Positions 1 through 9,551 are shown, numbered from the stretch's first letter. The stretch is DNA of 64,000 nt from Aquilonibacter sp963703325 (GCA_963703325.1 OY969805.1:992001-1056000), one strand, 5' to 3'. Numbers and translations: made by a program. Notes: a model not told the origin generated them from the sequence alone.

Positions 1-831
1 CTGCGCGATGCGCAAACCGGATTCTTCGCCGGCAGTCAAGACGCCGACGAGCACTATTACACGCTGCCACTCGACGAGCGCCAAAAGTTGGAAGCACCGT
101 TCGTCGACCGGCGTTCGTATTCGAATTGGACCGCAGCGCTGGCCGGCGCGTTCGCCTGGTGCGGCATCGCACTCGAGGATCGCTCGCTGATCGACGACGC
201 ACTGCAGACGCTCGATACCATGCACGAGCGCCTGCGCGATCCAAGCGGGCTGCTCTATCACGTCATCGCTCCGGGCGAGGAACCGCGCGTCACCGGCTTG
301 CTCGGCGATCAAGTCGCGTACCTTCGCGCGCTGCTCGATGCTTACGAGATCAGCGGCGAAGCGCGCATGGTGGAGCGCGCGAAGACCCATGCCGATGCAG
401 CGATTGCAGCCTTCGGCGCAGATGACGGCGGGCTTTACGACCGCGCGAATCGCGACACGCTAGGCAGGCTCGACGTCCCCGATCGTCCGATTACCGAAAA
501 TGGCCTGATGATCGAGAGTTTGCTGCGACTGAGTGTCCTATTGCACGACCCGGCCTATCGCGAGCACGCACAGAACACGTTACTGCTCTACGTGAAAAGC
601 TTCGCGCGCGCAATGTCGTTTTCGGCGGCCTACGTGCGCGGGCTGGCGCGCTATCTCGCGCCCGAGGTCAGCGTGCGTATCACCGGCGACCTCGCCGCGG
701 GGTCGCCCCTGCGCCGGGCGGCCCGGCAGCTCCCCTCCCCCTTCGTGGCGGTCGAGAGCGACCCGGCCGGCGCGACCGCCGCCTATCTCTGCGAGGGCAC
801 CGCCTGCCGGCCGCTCGAGCTGAAACACTAA
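1..831 (+). CDS. YyaL/SSP411-family protein (DUF255), C-terminal part
   Basis: The window opens inside this gene, so only the last 276 codons are seen and the N-terminal thioredoxin-like domain is outside the window. The visible part is the helical barrel (N-acylglucosamine 2-epimerase-like fold) of the YyaL/SSP411 family. GSQDADEHYYTLP at visible residues 11-23 resembles the family's SQDADS-type signature, and helical hairpins follow (LGDQVAYLRALLDAYEISG; ENGLMIESLLRLSVLL). It ends at TAA 829-831. The bacterial role is not firmly established; members are usually described as thioredoxin-domain or mannose-isomerase-like proteins. The next gene starts 38 bases downstream on the same strand. 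Confidence 0.8.
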   Translation: MRDAQTGFFAGSQDADEHYYTLPLDERQKLEAPFVDRRSYSNWTAALAGAFAWCGIALEDRSLIDDALQTLDTMHERLRDPSGLLYHVIAPGEEPRVTGLLGDQVAYLRALLDAYEISGEARMVERAKTHADAAIAAFGADDGGLYDRANRDTLGRLDVPDRPITENGLMIESLLRLSVLLHDPAYREHAQNTLLLYVKSFARAMSFSAAYVRGLARYLAPEVSVRITGDLAAGSPLRRAARQLPSPFVAVESDPAGATAAYLCEGTACRPLELKH

Positions 832-869
832 AGGCGCCCGCGCGTAGAGAGAGGCGGAGGAACACCGCC

Positions 870-1274
870 ATGACGCCGTATGCCCAGATGTTGCTCGCCT
901 ACGTCCGCCCTGAAGCCCAGGGCGTGTATGCCTATGAGTATGAGCGCTACGCCAAGGACTCAGCGGTTGCGCTCGTGCTAACGATCTTTTTCGGAATCAT
1001 CGGTGGTGAATCGTACTACATCGGTGACTGGAAGCGCGGCATTTGGATGACGATCGCGATGTTTAGCGGCATCGGCATGTTCATCAGCGTGCCGCTGTGG
1101 ATCGCGCGCTGCTTTACGATCCAGGGTGAGTGCGAGTCGTACAACGATTACGTCGCGTGGCTGATCGCCTGCCGGTACGTTTCTCAAACCAACGCCGTAC
1201 AGCCGCCGCAGCCGGCACCGCCGTCGGGAAAACGCCCGGTGATCGGCGGCCTGCCGATGGTCGCGCAGCGTTAG
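870..1274 (+). CDS. TM2-domain membrane protein
   Basis: A 134-residue protein with an excellent ribosome binding site (GGAGG about 10 bases before the ATG). Residues about 28-85 form a TM2-type module: a first membrane helix (VALVLTIFFGIIGGESYYIG), a short loop with a W-K-R turn, and a second helix (MTIAMFSGIGMFISVPLWI). The C-terminal tail is proline-rich (QPPQPAPPSGKRP) and probably cytoplasmic. TM2 proteins have no agreed enzymatic role. Its stop (TAG 1272-1274) overlaps the stop of the opposing gene (TAA on the minus strand, 1271-1273), so the two genes converge with no spacer and no terminator is visible. Confidence 0.75.
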   Translation: MTPYAQMLLAYVRPEAQGVYAYEYERYAKDSAVALVLTIFFGIIGGESYYIGDWKRGIWMTIAMFSGIGMFISVPLWIARCFTIQGECESYNDYVAWLIACRYVSQTNAVQPPQPAPPSGKRPVIGGLPMVAQR

Positions 1275-2398
1275 TTTGGTCTAACGAACGAATTCCAGAA
1301 CCAGACGCCCCACAATCCGACGGCACACGAATAGAGGATGAGCGCTTTGCCCCACACGGCAAGGCGCTCTTTCGCTGCCAAGAACATGAGCGCCACCAAA
1401 AATGGCTCGAAGTCGAGCGCGTGCCGCATCCCAAACTGCGCAAACCCGTTGACATAATACACGAAGTTCGGCGCCGCGCAGAGCACCGTGGCAACCCATA
1501 GCGCGGCGACCCACCGCCACGGCCGGCGCGCAAAAAACGCAAGCACGAGTGCCGGCGACGTCCAGGTAAGCGCGACGCCGCTGATCGTCGGCTGGTACCA
1601 TGGGTAGGTCGCGAGACGTTGCGGCGTTTGCACGAAAAACGACCACAGCTCGTACGGAAAATATTGCAAGCGAAACGGCGATCCGGTCGGCATGCCGGCC
1701 TGATCTTGATGATACCAAGCGGTGTAGCCGATATCGTACCAGGTGCCCCAGCGCGCGAGATTGTAGCCGATCCACACGATCGCGATCGGCAGCAGCGCCA
1801 CAGCGAACGATCGTATGCGTTCCCGGTCGCCGAGCAGATACGCGTACACCGGTAGCGCGAGCACCAAGTCGAAGCGCGAGAAGATCGCGCAACCGGCCCA
1901 CAGTGCAACAAGCCACGCACGCCGCACGCCGGCAAGCTCGACCAGCGCGAGCATCGTAAAGCACACCGCGCTGACGTGCGCGATGAACCATACGTCGCCG
2001 AGCATCGCGCACCACAGCAAGTCCGTTCCCGCAAGAAAGAAGGCGCAGATCCAGAGGTTGGTGCGCGTGGGCACGCCGTAGCGCTGTCCGAGTTCGAACG
2101 CTGCTCCGATCGCCACCGCGCCGAGCACAACCGCTAGCACCGTCTGGTTGAACGAGCCGAAGACCGCGACGAACGGAAGCAATAGCAGCGCCGGCATCGG
2201 ACCTTCGATAACGTAGTACTGGCCGTTGTATGGAAGCGCATCGATGTAGCCGCCGGGCCAGGTGATCCAGGTGTGACCGTGCAGCAGCGCTTGCGCAAGC
2301 AGAACGTAATTATTGTATGGTGACGACCGCCCGTGCGCAAAGAGCGCAATGATCACGAGCGCAACGGCACCCGCAACGATCGACGGTCTGACTTTCAA
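1271..2398 (-). CDS. polytopic membrane protein, glycosyltransferase (GT-C)-like
   Basis: A 375-residue polytopic membrane protein. I place the start at TTG 2396-2398: it overlaps the upstream stop as TTGA and has GGAAG eight bases before it; a longer reading frame exists but only inside the previous gene. The N-terminus is a membrane helix (SIVAGAVALVIIALFAHG) followed by a periplasmic-looking loop (GGYIDALPYNGQYYVIEGP) and eight or so further helices. The loop-plus-helices arrangement resembles dolichol/polyprenol-phosphate-sugar glycosyltransferases of the GT-C class, but I cannot identify the catalytic acidic pair with certainty. It is the last gene of the chain alaS > secreted protein > DUF2723 protein > this gene, so it is probably a surface-glycosylation partner of the DUF2723 protein. 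Confidence 0.6.
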   Translation of the reverse strand: MKVRPSIVAGAVALVIIALFAHGRSSPYNNYVLLAQALLHGHTWITWPGGYIDALPYNGQYYVIEGPMPALLLLPFVAVFGSFNQTVLAVVLGAVAIGAAFELGQRYGVPTRTNLWICAFFLAGTDLLWCAMLGDVWFIAHVSAVCFTMLALVELAGVRRAWLVALWAGCAIFSRFDLVLALPVYAYLLGDRERIRSFAVALLPIAIVWIGYNLARWGTWYDIGYTAWYHQDQAGMPTGSPFRLQYFPYELWSFFVQTPQRLATYPWYQPTISGVALTWTSPALVLAFFARRPWRWVAALWVATVLCAAPNFVYYVNGFAQFGMRHALDFEPFLVALMFLAAKERLAVWGKALILYSCAVGLWGVWFWNSFVRPN

Positions 2399-3837
2399 CG
2401 ATTTACTTCCACACGGTAGAGTTCGGTTTGCGTGGGCATCCGTTCGAGGTGATATCCGGGAACGCTTCCTTGCGGCGTCCCGGCAACGAACACCGGCTGC
2501 GCCCGGACCCACTGCGGCACGCGGTCGATCTGCTCGCCATACCACGACGGGACGATCACGCGGGCTCCGGTTCGCGCCAGAACGTAGTCGTCATAGGCGA
2601 GCGGCGGCGCGATCACCCAGCTGGCAATGATCATCGCGTTGCGCGGGGTGGCGCGCAGAATCTCGGCGGCATCACGCGCCGCCCGACCATCGTGCGGCTG
2701 GTCGAAGAAGTGCCCTTGGGAGCACGCGAGATAGAGTACGGCGAGTCCGGCAAAGGCGAGACCGGCACGGTGGATGCGCGCCGGTCGCAGGCGCGCTAGC
2801 GCTTCGCCCGCCGCAATCGCAAAGAGCGCGAACGCCGGCAAGAAGTAGCGGTCCACGTCGGACTCGGCAGCGAAGCCGAACGCGAACAGCGCACTTGGCA
2901 ACAGCGTCGCTGCCATCACGATCGCGCGGACCGTGTTGCGGCGAAACAGCACAATCAGGCCGGCCAGCGCGAGCACGCAGCCAATCGGGGTGAGCTCGCC
3001 TACGCTCAACTGCACGAAATGCACGAACCCGCGCGTGAAGGCGTGGGCGGTATAGCCGTAGTGAACGTCGTCGATGCCGATCTCACGTCCGGTAACTAGC
3101 GCAACGAAGTTGTCGACCAGTACCGGGTCGTCGTAGTTCCAAAACGCGCTACCACCGACACCGTATGGCGCGAGGGGATCCAGGCGCTCGGCGTTGACGT
3201 AGGCGCTGCGCAGTGGAAGATAGCAAAACCAGACTGCGGCTGCCGCAACCGCGATTACCGCCGCGCGGCGCAGCAGGCGCGTGTCGGTTCGATGCGCGCG
3301 CGCCACCACCGCCGCGAGCACACCGGGCAGCGTGAACGCCATAACCGGATGCACCGCGATCCCGAGTCCGAGCGCAACGGCGCTCGCGTAGAGATCGCGC
3401 GCTCGTCCATGCGCGAGCCAGCGCAATAAGAAGCACAGCAGCGCGACCGCGGCCAACGCGACCAGCGCATGCGGCTCGGCGCGCGTCGCGTGTGCCCACG
3501 TATCTTCGCCGAACGCGAAGAGCAGCGCGGCGCACAGCCCGGCGAGAGCATCGCCGCAGTCGTCGGCGACGATTCGCCACACGAACCAGCACGTCGCCGC
3601 CAGCGCCAGCGCACTGAGTGCGCTCATGCGAAACGCGACGCTGCCTAATGGTAGCGCGTGCGTGAAAACCCAACCGACGAGCGTATAGAGCGGATAACCG
3701 GGCGGATGCGCGATGCCCAAGATGTACGGCACGGTATCCATCTCGCCGACGTCCCAGTACATCACGTCGCGATAGGCGCTTGCGAGATAGATCGCGAGGG
3801 GAGCGAAGAAGGCGAGGGAGCCGCTAAGCCGCCTCAA
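2395..3837 (-). CDS. DUF2723 membrane protein (TMEM260-like O-mannosyltransferase family)
   Basis: A 480-residue polytopic membrane protein. The N-terminal helix is followed by YWDVGEMDTVPYILGIAHPP and GYPLYTL, the 'D-x-G-E ... HPPGYPLY' signature of the DUF2723 family, whose eukaryotic relatives (TMEM260) are protein O-mannosyltransferases. About ten hydrophobic segments are visible, then a soluble C-terminal part (from about residue 385) with IIASWVIAPPLAYDDY. The start is TTG at 3835-3837, overlapping the upstream stop as TTGA, with no strong Shine-Dalgarno, so translation is probably coupled to the upstream gene. The family assignment is good; the substrate and the transferase activity here are inferred. 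Confidence 0.75.
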   Translation of the reverse strand: MRRLSGSLAFFAPLAIYLASAYRDVMYWDVGEMDTVPYILGIAHPPGYPLYTLVGWVFTHALPLGSVAFRMSALSALALAATCWFVWRIVADDCGDALAGLCAALLFAFGEDTWAHATRAEPHALVALAAVALLCFLLRWLAHGRARDLYASAVALGLGIAVHPVMAFTLPGVLAAVVARAHRTDTRLLRRAAVIAVAAAAVWFCYLPLRSAYVNAERLDPLAPYGVGGSAFWNYDDPVLVDNFVALVTGREIGIDDVHYGYTAHAFTRGFVHFVQLSVGELTPIGCVLALAGLIVLFRRNTVRAIVMAATLLPSALFAFGFAAESDVDRYFLPAFALFAIAAGEALARLRPARIHRAGLAFAGLAVLYLACSQGHFFDQPHDGRAARDAAEILRATPRNAMIIASWVIAPPLAYDDYVLARTGARVIVPSWYGEQIDRVPQWVRAQPVFVAGTPQGSVPGYHLERMPTQTELYRVEVNR

Positions 3838-4526
3838 ATCGGCGGAAGCGTCGCGTGTGGGAGCGGTTTGGGCGCAATGAAGGTCGACGCGGGGAGCGCC
3901 GCCGGAAATCGGTAGTCGCCCCAGGAGATACGCTCGCGCGCTGGTTTACCGCCGACCATCGCTTCAACCGTTACATAGAACGGCACCCAATAGACATCCG
4001 ACTTTCCGTAGACCAGCGTGCCGTGGCCCTGCGCCGCGCTCGAACGCGTCGAAAAATCGATTTCACGTGGTAGAAAGGTGAGGCCGTCGATCACCAGTCC
4101 GGTAACGACGAATCCGCTCGCGACGCTTAGCGGTGTGACGTCATACCGATAGTCCAGGTGCGCTCCGTCACGAACCGTCTTTAGGAACAGCATCGCGTAC
4201 GCAGCACTGCGCGGCGCAAGATGTCCAATCGCATAGCGATCTTCGCGCTGTCCGAAGTTCACGATCTTGGGCTTGATCGGAATGCCGTCGACCGCAATCG
4301 TCTCGTCGCGAACGTTGAGGCCGCTCCGATAGATGACGTGTCGCTCTTCGATGTCACTTGCTCCGAGCTGCGACACGTTGTAGCTGAAGATCATCACCTT
4401 GGGTGACTGCAGCGCATCCATTTCCATCTGATACCGCGCGAGCACGAGTTGCGAATCGAGCGTTTCAACCGGTGCGGCGCCGAGCAGCACCAACAGCGCA
4501 ATCAACGCAAGAAGTGACGCTCTCAC
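3834..4526 (-). CDS. secreted protein of unknown function
   Basis: A 230-residue protein with a typical signal peptide (GTG start, then RASLLALIALLVLLGAAPVE). The mature part is predicted beta-rich (SPKVMIFSYNVSQLGASDIE; LDYRYDVTPLSVASGFVVTG), similar in general look to LolA/outer-membrane lipoprotein-sorting folds, but I do not recognise a named family. GTG 4524-4526 overlaps the alaS stop (GTGA), and its own stop overlaps the TTG of the DUF2723 gene, so it is translationally linked to both. Conserved placement between alaS and surface-glycosylation-like genes says little about function. What else: a DUF-type beta-barrel or lipid-binding protein. Confidence 0.6.
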   Translation of the reverse strand: MRASLLALIALLVLLGAAPVETLDSQLVLARYQMEMDALQSPKVMIFSYNVSQLGASDIEERHVIYRSGLNVRDETIAVDGIPIKPKIVNFGQREDRYAIGHLAPRSAAYAMLFLKTVRDGAHLDYRYDVTPLSVASGFVVTGLVIDGLTFLPREIDFSTRSSAAQGHGTLVYGKSDVYWVPFYVTVEAMVGGKPARERISWGDYRFPAALPASTFIAPKPLPHATLPPI

Positions 4527-7150
4527 GCGGACTTCGGGGCGGCTAAGACGGCATCGCGAATCGCCTGCAACGCGGCCGGCGCGCCTGCAGCGTTTTTCCC
4601 GCCGCCTTGTGCCTGCGTTGCGGCGCCGCCGCCTTTGCCGTCGACGAGCGGCGCCGCTAGCTTGACCAGGTTACCGGCGTGGACGCCGCTCTTCACCAAA
4701 TCGTCGCTGGCGGAGACGAGCAAGCTCACCGTCCCGTCGTCCACACCCGCAAGGGCAATGACGCCGCTCGGCAACCGGCTGCGTAACGCACTTGAAAGAT
4801 GGCGAATTGCTTCGGCGTTGGCCTCGTGCACGACCGCGCCCACGAAGGTACGATCGCCCGCGCGTTCGGCGTGCTCGAGGTAACTTTGCGCTTCGAACGA
4901 CGCCATTCGCGACTTCATTTGCCCGACGGCGGTTTGTAGGTCGCGCACTTCGCGCTGCAGCTTGCCGACCCGATCGATCAGTTCGTCGGGCGTGGTCGCA
5001 AGCGACGACGCGAGCTCGCCGACGAGGTCTTGCTGATGCACCACGAAGTGCTCGGCGGAGGCTGAAACGCAACTCTCGATGCGGCGAATGCCGCTGCCGA
5101 TCGAAAATTCGCTCAAGATCACGAACAGCCCGAGTTCGCCGGTCGAGTGCGCGTGCGTGCCGCCGCAGAATTCGACCGACGGCCCCGCCTGCAGCACGCG
5201 AACCTTCTCGCCGTACTTCTCGCCGAACATCCAGATTGCGCCGCTTTGCTTGGCCTCCTCGATCGGCAGCTCGCGCGTGATCACCGGCGAATCGTCGCGA
5301 ATCATCTCGTTGACGCGCGCTGCAACGGCGTGCTTTTGTTCGGGGGTGAGCGCGCCGCCGGGATTGCGAAAGTCGAAGCGCATGCGATCGATACCGACCC
5401 ACGATCCCGCTTGCGTGACGTCGTCGCCAAGTACGTCTTTGAGGGCGCGCTGCAGCAAGTGCGCCGACGTGTGATGCCGCCGGATCTCGCGCCGCCACCA
5501 ATCGTAGACCATGCTGTGCGCGGGTGCGCCGACGGTGAATTCACCGCTTTTGACGATGCCCTGATGCGCGACCGCCTCGCTCATGTACTGCGCGTCCTCG
5601 ACATCGAAGACCGAGCCGTCGGCGAGCGTGATCCGTCCGCGATCACCGATCTGGCCGCCGCGCTCAGCGTAGAACGCCGTGCGGTCCAGGATCAATGTCC
5701 CGTGCTCGCCCGCAGTTAGCATATCGACGGGTTTATCATCCCGGAGAATCGCCACGATCTCGCCGTCGCTTTCCAGGCCGCCGTAGCCGGTAAACTCGGA
5801 GCGCACTGCCGGCAATTCCGCCAGCGAGACGACCGCGCGCTTTGACTTGGCGTCGGCACGCGCACGCTCGCGCTGCTGCTTCATTTCCGACTCGAACTCG
5901 ACCGTGTCGACCGCAACGCCTCCGTCGGCCGCAATTTCACGCGTCAACTCGATCGGGAATCCGAACGTGTCGTGCAGCACGAACGCATCATGGCCCGAGA
6001 TCAGCCGCGTGCAATTTTCATTCGCATCGGTGATCAAGCCGTCGAGCATGCTCATCCCGCGCTCGAGCGTACGGTCGAAGGTTTCTTCTTCGGTGCGCAG
6101 CGTTTGCTGAATGCGGGAGACATTATCGCGCAGCTCGGGGTAGCCGGGTGAAAGCGACCGCACTACCGCCGGCACGAGTTCGGTCAGAAAACCGTTGGGG
6201 TAGCCGAGGAGTTTGCCGTTGCGAATGGCGCGGCGAATCAAGAAGCGCAGCACGTAGCCGCGATCGGTGTTCGACGGGTAGATCCCGTCGTTGATCAGGA
6301 ACGTCACGGCGCGCGCGTGATCGGCAATAATGTTCTGCCGCTCGCGTTGTTCTTGCGGATGCATGGATGCATTCGCGAATTTCGGCTGCGCGTCGATAAT
6401 ATCGGTGAAAAGATCGGTCTCGTACATCGAGGCTTTACCGTTCGCGACCGCGAGCATGCGCTCGAGTCCGGCGCCGGTATCGATCGATTTCTTCGGCAGT
6501 TCGCTCAGCGTGCTATCGGCGCCGCGATTGTATTGCTGGAAGACGACGTTCCAAATCTCGACGTAGCGATTGCCCAGATTCGGACCACTGTCGTCGGGAC
6601 CGCTTGCGTAAGCTTCACCGGTATCGTAGAAGATCTCGGTGCACGGCCCGCACGGACCGGTCGGGCCCATCGTCCAAAAGTTGTCTTCATCGAAGCGCGT
6701 GATGCGCGACTTCTCAAGTCCGACGTCCTTGTGCCAAATCTCCGCGGCTTCATCGTCGCCGGTGTGCACGGTGACGTAGAGCCGTGACGGTTCGAGCTTG
6801 AGCACTTTGGTGACGAACTCCCAAGCCCACGCGATCGCGTCTTTCTTGTAGTAGTCGCCGAAGCTGAAGTTGCCCAGCATCTCCAAGAACGTGCCGTGGC
6901 GTCCGGTGCGTCCGACGTTTTCGATGTCGCTCTTGGCGCCGGCCACGCGCAGGCAGCGCTGTACGGTGACGACGCGCGGCGCGGGCGCCGGCTGGTCACC
7001 AAGAAAGATCGGCACGAACTGCTCCATCCCGGCGATGGTGAAGAGCGTCGTGCTCAACGCGTCAGGAATGAGGCTCGCGGAGGGCATCAGCTTGTGCTGC
7101 TTGGCGACGAAGAAGTCGATCCAAGCCTGGCGGAGTTCTTGGCTTTTCAT
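4523..7150 (-). CDS. alaS: alanyl-tRNA synthetase
   Basis: Charges tRNA-Ala and edits mischarged Ser/Gly-tRNA-Ala in the cytoplasm. The 875-residue length is normal. The class II catalytic core occupies the first ~450 residues (GRTGRHGTFLEMLGNFSFGD at 80-99; FWTMGPTGPCGPCTEIFYDT at 158-177). The editing domain has the zinc-binding residues H560 and H564 (RRHHTSAHLL) and C662 and H666 (FCGGTHAHS). The C-Ala/DHHA1 domain ends with the glycine-rich KGGGAATQAQGGG. Start ATG 7148-7150. It heads a minus-strand chain with overlapping stop/start junctions to three downstream genes; 47 bases separate it from the upstream Lrp-family gene. Confidence 0.97.
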   Translation of the reverse strand: MKSQELRQAWIDFFVAKQHKLMPSASLIPDALSTTLFTIAGMEQFVPIFLGDQPAPAPRVVTVQRCLRVAGAKSDIENVGRTGRHGTFLEMLGNFSFGDYYKKDAIAWAWEFVTKVLKLEPSRLYVTVHTGDDEAAEIWHKDVGLEKSRITRFDEDNFWTMGPTGPCGPCTEIFYDTGEAYASGPDDSGPNLGNRYVEIWNVVFQQYNRGADSTLSELPKKSIDTGAGLERMLAVANGKASMYETDLFTDIIDAQPKFANASMHPQEQRERQNIIADHARAVTFLINDGIYPSNTDRGYVLRFLIRRAIRNGKLLGYPNGFLTELVPAVVRSLSPGYPELRDNVSRIQQTLRTEEETFDRTLERGMSMLDGLITDANENCTRLISGHDAFVLHDTFGFPIELTREIAADGGVAVDTVEFESEMKQQRERARADAKSKRAVVSLAELPAVRSEFTGYGGLESDGEIVAILRDDKPVDMLTAGEHGTLILDRTAFYAERGGQIGDRGRITLADGSVFDVEDAQYMSEAVAHQGIVKSGEFTVGAPAHSMVYDWWRREIRRHHTSAHLLQRALKDVLGDDVTQAGSWVGIDRMRFDFRNPGGALTPEQKHAVAARVNEMIRDDSPVITRELPIEEAKQSGAIWMFGEKYGEKVRVLQAGPSVEFCGGTHAHSTGELGLFVILSEFSIGSGIRRIESCVSASAEHFVVHQQDLVGELASSLATTPDELIDRVGKLQREVRDLQTAVGQMKSRMASFEAQSYLEHAERAGDRTFVGAVVHEANAEAIRHLSSALRSRLPSGVIALAGVDDGTVSLLVSASDDLVKSGVHAGNLVKLAAPLVDGKGGGAATQAQGGGKNAAGAPAALQAIRDAVLAAPKSA

Positions 7151-7197
7151 GAGCTAATGCTGGATGATAGCAGACCGCCGCGCCCGCTTCCTACCAC

Positions 7198-7644
7198 CTA
7201 AGGGGAGCGCGTGAGCGGAAAGCGGCGGTCGCTCGCGATCACGCGACTATAGGTGTCGCGCGTCAATCCGCCTGCACGCAGTTCCTCGATGATGCGTTGA
7301 AGATCGGCCTGATCGCGCGCGATAACTTCCAAAAGCAGGTCATATTTGCCGGTCGTTACCAGGGCGCGTACAACGCCCGGTGTCCGAGCGGCTAACCCCT
7401 CGAAGCGTGCTGCCGTGGTCGAGCCTTCCAGCTTCACCTCGATGAGGGCTCGCAAGCCTAGGCCAAACGCGCTCGGGTCGACCTCGGCGTGAAAGCCCGC
7501 AATGACACCCGAGTCGTGGAGTTTGCGCACGCGCTCGGCAACCGCGTTGGCACTGAGGCCGACGCGTTCTGCCAAATCCTTGAAAGAAATGCGCGCGTCC
7601 CGCTCGAGGATGCTGAGAATATCGCGGTCTACGGGGTCTATCAC
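7198..7644 (-). CDS. Lrp/AsnC-family transcriptional regulator
   Basis: A 148-residue one-domain-plus-RAM regulator. The N-terminal helix-turn-helix (residues about 2-50: DRDILSILERDARISFKDLA, then ERVGLSANAVAERVRKLHDS) is classic AsnC type, and the C-terminal RAM ligand-binding domain runs from about 65 to 140. GTG start at 7642-7644; there is only a weak purine-rich stretch before it. It is divergent from the S41 peptidase gene with 83 bases between, and lies just upstream of alaS on the same strand. The effector, probably an amino acid, cannot be read from the sequence. Confidence 0.88.
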   Translation of the reverse strand: MIDPVDRDILSILERDARISFKDLAERVGLSANAVAERVRKLHDSGVIAGFHAEVDPSAFGLGLRALIEVKLEGSTTAARFEGLAARTPGVVRALVTTGKYDLLLEVIARDQADLQRIIEELRAGGLTRDTYSRVIASDRRFPLTRSP

Positions 7645-7712
7645 TGCGCTTTTCTTCGCGGAAAGGCGGCCGTTCCCTCATAAATCGGTGTGAAATTGAT
7701 CTACGGCTGCCG

Positions 7713-7718
7713 TATAAT
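7713..7718 (+). promoter_or_regulatory. consensus -10 box before the S41 peptidase gene
   Basis: A perfect TATAAT lies 9 bases before the ATG at 7728, inside the 83-base divergent region shared with the Lrp-family gene. No good -35 hexamer sits 16-18 bases upstream. A start about 7 bases downstream of the box would give a very short leader or leaderless mRNA. Confidence 0.4.
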
Positions 7719-7727
7719 CAGAGACGA

Positions 7728-8728
7728 ATGTTTCACGCACTGATTCTTGCGGTTGCGCTTACGCCGGCGCAGGTCGACTCCGTCGTGGCCGGCGCCGAGG
7801 CGGCGTTTCACAGCTACATCTATCCCGACGTCGCGGCGAAGGCGGTAGCCGTTCTCAAAGACAAGGCGCCGAGCTATCGGACGATCGCCGATCCCGAAGC
7901 ACTCGCCAAGGCGATAACAGCGGACCTGTTCGCCGTTACGCACGACAAACACGTGCATATCGAGTATCCGTTCGACCCAAGCCAGTTCGGCGATGCATCA
8001 CAACCGAACGCAGCGCAGATGCACCAATTCGATCAGCGATCAACTCCGGGTTCCTCACGGTTCGTCGGCTGCGCGGAAATATCGGGTACATCGATTTTCG
8101 CGAGTTCTCCGATGACGAAGAAGTCGGCTATGTGATCGACGCTGCCATGACCTTCGTATCCCATACCGACGCGCTCGTCATCGACCTGCGCAAGAACGGC
8201 GGCGGCAGCCCGCGCGCGGCGCAAACATTTGAGGCGTATTTCTTCGACCAACCGCAACAGATGACGTCGCTCATGATCCGCGATCCAAACACCGGCGTCG
8301 TCACGGAAACCCAGCAGTACACCAATGCCACCGTCCCCGGGCCGCGGTATCTCAACAAGCCGATCTATCTGCTTACGAGTAGCCGTACATTTTCATGCGC
8401 CGAACAGTTCACCTACGATCTGCGTAACCTCAAGCGCGTGACCGTCGTCGGCGAAACGACCGGTGGCGGCGCAAATCCCGGCCGCTTCGTCCCACTCGGT
8501 GACTCATTCGCAATCTTCATGCCGAACGGGCGCGCGTACAGTCCGATCACAAAAACCAATTGGGAAGGTACGGGCATCGCTCCCGATGTCGCTACCACCG
8601 CCGCTGATGCGCTGATACGCGCATACGTGATGGCGCTCACTGCCGAGCAGCCAAAAGCCAAGGATCCAGAGCTTGTCGAGGAGATCAAACACGGGCTCGC
8701 CGATCCGGCCGACGCGCTGGCGCCTTAA
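7728..8728 (+). pseudogene. S41-family (IRBP/tail-specific-like) peptidase, single-base frameshift
   Basis: Two reading frames together encode one S41 peptidase. The first frame from ATG 7728 gives a short hydrophobic leader and the N-terminal helical domain (AQVDSVVAGAEAAFHSYIYP). From about 8039 the homology continues in another frame as INSGFLTVRRLRGNIGYIDF and then DALVIDLRKNGGGSPRA, the nucleophile region LTSSRTFSCAEQFTYDL (Ser of TFS), and VVGETTGGGANPGR. One missing base near 8036-8039 accounts for the shift. Everything else is intact, so this is either a very recent lesion or a sequencing/assembly indel. If whole, the product would be about 333 residues and probably exported. Confidence 0.7.
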
Positions 8729-8743
8729 ACGCTCGGCAGAACC

Positions 8744-9550
8744 CTACTCGCCCAGCGCAGAGCGGAGCTTTTCGAGCGCCTTTGCCTGCAGCCGCGAGAC
8801 GTGCATCTGCGAGACGTTGAGGCGTTTGGCGATCTCGGTCTGCGAGACCGATTCATAGAAGCGCAGGTAGATGATCACCCGCTCGCGGCCGCTGAGCACG
8901 TGGAAGGCGCGTTCCAAGTTGGCGCGATCCTCAAGCAACTCGAGACCGGGATCGGTGATGCCGACCGTGTCGGCGAGCTTCTGCGAGCGCTTATCGCCCT
9001 CGCCCATCACTTCGGAGTCGAGTGAGAGCAGGTTGTATGCTTGCCCGAGCTCTTGCGCCTCGAGAATATCTTCTTCGCTGGCCCCGAGTTGCGTCGCCAA
9101 TTCGCCGACGGTGGGACTGCGGCCGAGCTCGACCGACATCTTTTCGTTGGCACGATTCACGGCCAGGTTGAGTTCTTGCAAGCGGCGCGGGACTTTAACC
9201 GCCCAGCCTTTGTCACGGAAGTAGCGCTTGATCTCGCCGACGATAGTCGGCGTGGCATACGTCGTGAATTCGACACCGCGATCGCGCTCGAAGCGATCGA
9301 TCGCCTTGAGCAATCCGACCGTACCGACTTGCACGAGATCGTCGAGCGGTTCACCGCGATTGGAAAACTTGAGCGCGAGAAAACGCACGAGGTTCAGATG
9401 CGCGATCACGAGCTCGTTGCGGAGCGAATCGTACTCGCGGTCGAGAACATCGGGATTCTTATCGTGTCGCTCGCGTGTACCGGCAAAGCGCGCAAACAAC
9501 TCACGCGTACGCTCTCGTACCGAGCGGACGTCGCTGTTTTGATCCTGCAC
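8744..9550 (-). CDS. SigB/SigF-type alternative sigma factor
   Basis: A 268-residue group-3 sigma-70 factor. Region 2 is clear (NLVRFLALKFSNRG, DDLVQVGTVGLLKAIDRFE, RGVEFTTYATPTIVGEIKRY with the promoter-melting aromatics), then RYFRDKGWAVKVPRRLQELN. Region 3 spans roughly 130-190, and region 4 carries SQTEIAKRLNVSQMHVSRLQ. This is the architecture of SigB/SigF stress and sporulation factors, which are controlled by an RsbW-type kinase. The start is GTG 9548-9550, three bases after the stop of the RsbW-type gene. No strong Shine-Dalgarno is seen, so coupling to rsbW is likely. Confidence 0.93.
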   Translation of the reverse strand: MQDQNSDVRSVRERTRELFARFAGTRERHDKNPDVLDREYDSLRNELVIAHLNLVRFLALKFSNRGEPLDDLVQVGTVGLLKAIDRFERDRGVEFTTYATPTIVGEIKRYFRDKGWAVKVPRRLQELNLAVNRANEKMSVELGRSPTVGELATQLGASEEDILEAQELGQAYNLLSLDSEVMGEGDKRSQKLADTVGITDPGLELLEDRANLERAFHVLSGRERVIIYLRFYESVSQTEIAKRLNVSQMHVSRLQAKALEKLRSALGE

Positions 9551-9551
9551 G

